Shown in pieces: positions 41,613 to 42,815 of a stretch of 42,815 nucleotides of DNA (the first letter of the stretch is position 1; each line of letters starts with the position of its first letter). The translations under genes and the position numbers were made by a program. The notes under the pieces were generated by a model. That model made no database searches and was not told the origin of the DNA. It saw nothing but the letters and a program-made list of their open reading frames with translations. This DNA comes from a virus, in IMG/VR virus record IMGVR_UViG_3300010158_000133, positions 1-42,815 of that record, one strand, 5' to 3'.

Positions 41613-41642
41613 AGTATTTGTTCGGGTAAACCCCTTTTATTA

Positions 41643-41649
41643 ATAAATA
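41643..41649 (-). promoter_or_regulatory. TATTTAT element upstream of the helicase gene
   Basis: The minus strand reads AAAAGATATTTATTAATAAAAG between the 150-aa gene and the helicase ATG at 41612. The GATATTTAT core is the same as that before 8622. Because the helicase is a replication gene, the element is not restricted to virion genes. Confidence 0.3.
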
Positions 41650-41653
41650 TCTT

Positions 41654-42106
41654 TTAAGCCAACTGATAATCCAAATATTCGTAAGATAATCTGTAATCTG
41701 AAAAAATGTCAGTAAGTCCTCTCAAGATTTCTTTTAGATATGGTCTTACATCAACCGTATACCTAACTTTTGGTGGAAACATTTTTCCGTCAAAAATTCT
41801 GTGACAAATTGTCTGTTCTCCCAACTTCACATACAGATTAAAATACTCGGCATCTTCTGTATAAGATGTGTTCATAACTGCCGCGTCGTGCATAATTGCC
41901 TCCATATTGTCCATCATATAGACAACGGTTTTCATTTTCAAGTCATACGTCAACGTATCCTTGGTGTCTTTCATAAACTCATAGAGTTCATAAGAATTTC
42001 TCGCCTTTGGGTTAAACCCCCTCACATTAAAGAATCTTTGTACTATGATGTTTTCATTCAAAGTTAAAAGAAACTCAAGTTTTGTGCTGTCTTGCTCTTT
42101 GTTCAT
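41654..42106 (-). CDS. Hypothetical replication-linked protein, 150 aa
   Basis: The ATG at 42106 gives a 150-residue acidic-to-neutral protein with FLLTLNENIIVQRFFNVRGF, a helical middle (VVYMMDNMEAIMHDAAVM) and QTICHRIFDGKMFPPKVRYT. The two RxFxxxxFxPK-like segments (RFFNVRGFNPKA and RIFDGKMFPPKV) resemble each other, suggesting an internal duplication. The longer frame to 42178 is unlikely because its first 24 residues overlap the previous gene and are Lys/Ile-rich. It lies between the exonuclease and the helicase, so a link to replication is inferred. No family recognised. Confidence 0.65.
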   Translation of the reverse strand: MNKEQDSTKLEFLLTLNENIIVQRFFNVRGFNPKARNSYELYEFMKDTKDTLTYDLKMKTVVYMMDNMEAIMHDAAVMNTSYTEDAEYFNLYVKLGEQTICHRIFDGKMFPPKVRYTVDVRPYLKEILRGLTDIFSDYRLSYEYLDYQLA

Positions 42107-42116
42107 ATTTCTATTT

Positions 42117-42305
42117 TTAATTGTGATTTTCTTTTGTATTATTTTTATCTTCTTTATATGGATAATAACGAATTCCATTTAATTTAATGGATTCTACCTT
42201 ATATCCCATTTCATTTTTTATTTCTACTTTCTTTAATGAGTTTGTACTGTAATAAATTCCATCAACAAAGATGGTCTCATCATCAATTCTTTTTAAACTG
42301 TTCAT
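42117..42305 (-). CDS. Hypothetical 62-aa protein
   Basis: This is a small charged protein with the hydrophobic strands ETIFVDGIYYSTNSLKKVEI and VESIKLNGIRYYPYKED, probably a small beta fold with a charged tail. The ATG overlaps the TGA of the exonuclease gene (ATGA) and its stop is 10 bases before the next ATG. I recognise no domain. Position between RNase H and the 150-aa gene suggests co-expression with replication genes. Confidence 0.6.
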   Translation of the reverse strand: MNSLKRIDDETIFVDGIYYSTNSLKKVEIKNEMGYKVESIKLNGIRYYPYKEDKNNTKENHN

Positions 42306-42815
42306 AATTTTCTTTTTTCCTTTCTTGTTAATTTTAAAAATGGTTTAAGGAAATTAACCCAAGCATTATCATCTTTCGGTAAGTACTTGAATAGTCCGTC
42401 AGCCATCATCATCTTCATTAGATTTTTATATCCCCTATCCGTCGGGTCAATTTTTTGTTTATAAACTTCTTCAACTAATACTTTTGCCTCATCTGTAATT
42501 AGGGGGTTTCCTAAATCAATTATTTTTAGATTTGTATTATAAAACTCTTCACCAAGTATACCATTTTTTGAGTGTCCAGTCAAAATTTTACCAATAATTT
42601 TTGGAACTTTCTTTTCCTGTCCGATAATTCGTGCATTATCCAAGATTTCGGTGATAGTGCATGATTTCTCCTGCAACATAGGGAATAACTTAACCAAAGT
42701 TTTTACACCAAGTCCATCAATACCTGAAATATTATCTGACGTATCACCAACAAAAACTTTTGTTAATAACACATTTTGATGGGGGATATTAACTTTATCA
42801 AGTAATATCATATCA
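42302..42815 (-). CDS. RNase H-like 5'-3' exonuclease, C-terminal part (partial)
   Basis: The frame runs to the window end without a start (the codon GAT precedes the internal ATG at 42811), so the N-terminal half with the first catalytic acids is missing. FVGDTSDNISGIDGLGVKTL is the helix-three-turn-helix region of the T4 RNase H and FEN-type nuclease family, with Asp residues in GDTSDNI. The C-terminal part contains helical segments and ends in KLTRKEKRKL. The enzyme removes RNA primers during replication. It heads the replication cluster with the helicase. Confidence 0.82.
   Translation of the reverse strand, partial: DMILLDKVNIPHQNVLLTKVFVGDTSDNISGIDGLGVKTLVKLFPMLQEKSCTITEILDNARIIGQEKKVPKIIGKILTGHSKNGILGEEFYNTNLKIIDLGNPLITDEAKVLVEEVYKQKIDPTDRGYKNLMKMMMADGLFKYLPKDDNAWVNFLKPFLKLTRKEKRKL

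Noticed and set aside
42107-42178. Extended start of the 150-aa gene
   Set aside because: It would overlap the previous gene by 62 bases and adds a Lys/Ile-rich stretch typical of non-coding AT-rich DNA; the ATG at 42106 sits 10 bases after the stop.
1-42815. tRNA genes, integrase or insertion sequences
   Set aside because: None seen by reading; no tRNA-like cloverleaf or transposase motif was recognised, although a tRNA scan was not run.

Overview
The window looks like part of the genome of a tailed, T4-like (contractile-tail) bacteriophage that infects a member of the Bacteroidetes, probably a flavobacterium-like host. The phage assignment rests on a gp25-like baseplate protein, a gp6/baseplate-J protein, very large virion-type proteins in tightly packed genes, a DnaB/gp41-type helicase, a DnaG-type primase and a T4 RNase H-like exonuclease. 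The host assignment rests on host-type promoters (TTTG, about 20 bases, TAnnTTTG), AT-rich starts without clear Shine-Dalgarno sites, a DUF5522 gene, a Sec signal peptide of the AQ-after-cleavage type, and SprB-like and BspA-like repeats that are common in Bacteroidetes surface adhesins. No integrase, tRNA, CRISPR array or reverse transcriptase was seen. Almost everything is on the minus strand, so the biological reading order runs from the right end to the left.

Right end (42815 to 38061): DNA replication and nucleotide metabolism. These are the C-terminal part of an RNase H-like 5'-3' exonuclease, two small unknown genes, the replicative helicase, a hairpin terminator, an adenosylcobalamin-dependent ribonucleotide reductase with all its key cysteines, and a DUF5522 protein.

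Middle (38040 to 6442): about 31 kb of virion genes. First come the baseplate genes: gp25, gp6, a 1813-aa protein with a striking hydrophobic block, three proteins sharing a Y-[RK]-I-I start, a 302-aa protein and a 992-aa protein with a P2 gpI-like motif. Then comes an adhesin module: a 713-aa protein made of about seven SprB-like repeats, three copies of a small domain, a 1217-aa protein with a long Pro-Thr linker and BspA-type repeats, a 747-aa and a 264-aa protein, an 823-aa protein with SprB, Pro-Thr and leucine-rich repeats, a 459-aa SprB-like protein and a 726-aa collar/appendage-like protein. One small plus-strand gene sits inside this module.

Left end (6440 to 1): a RuvC-like nuclease followed by short, individually promoted genes. 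These include a membrane peptide, a CxxCC peptide, a lipoprotein, a papain-like-fold candidate, the primase, a secreted G8/beta-helix (CEMIP-like) protein and several small unknowns, among them Zn-ribbon and KOW-like proteins. Six of these genes or operons have near-identical host-type promoters, five of them with exactly 19 bases between TTTGG and TAnnTTTR. The virion region lacks such promoters but has a recurring TATTTAT element in its longer gene gaps, which suggests an early (host RNA polymerase) versus late (phage-modified) switch.

The most unusual biology is the adhesin module, where a virion appears to be built from the same repeat types as host gliding and surface adhesins, and the phage-encoded secreted G8/beta-helix protein. 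Both are inferences from sequence reading alone.
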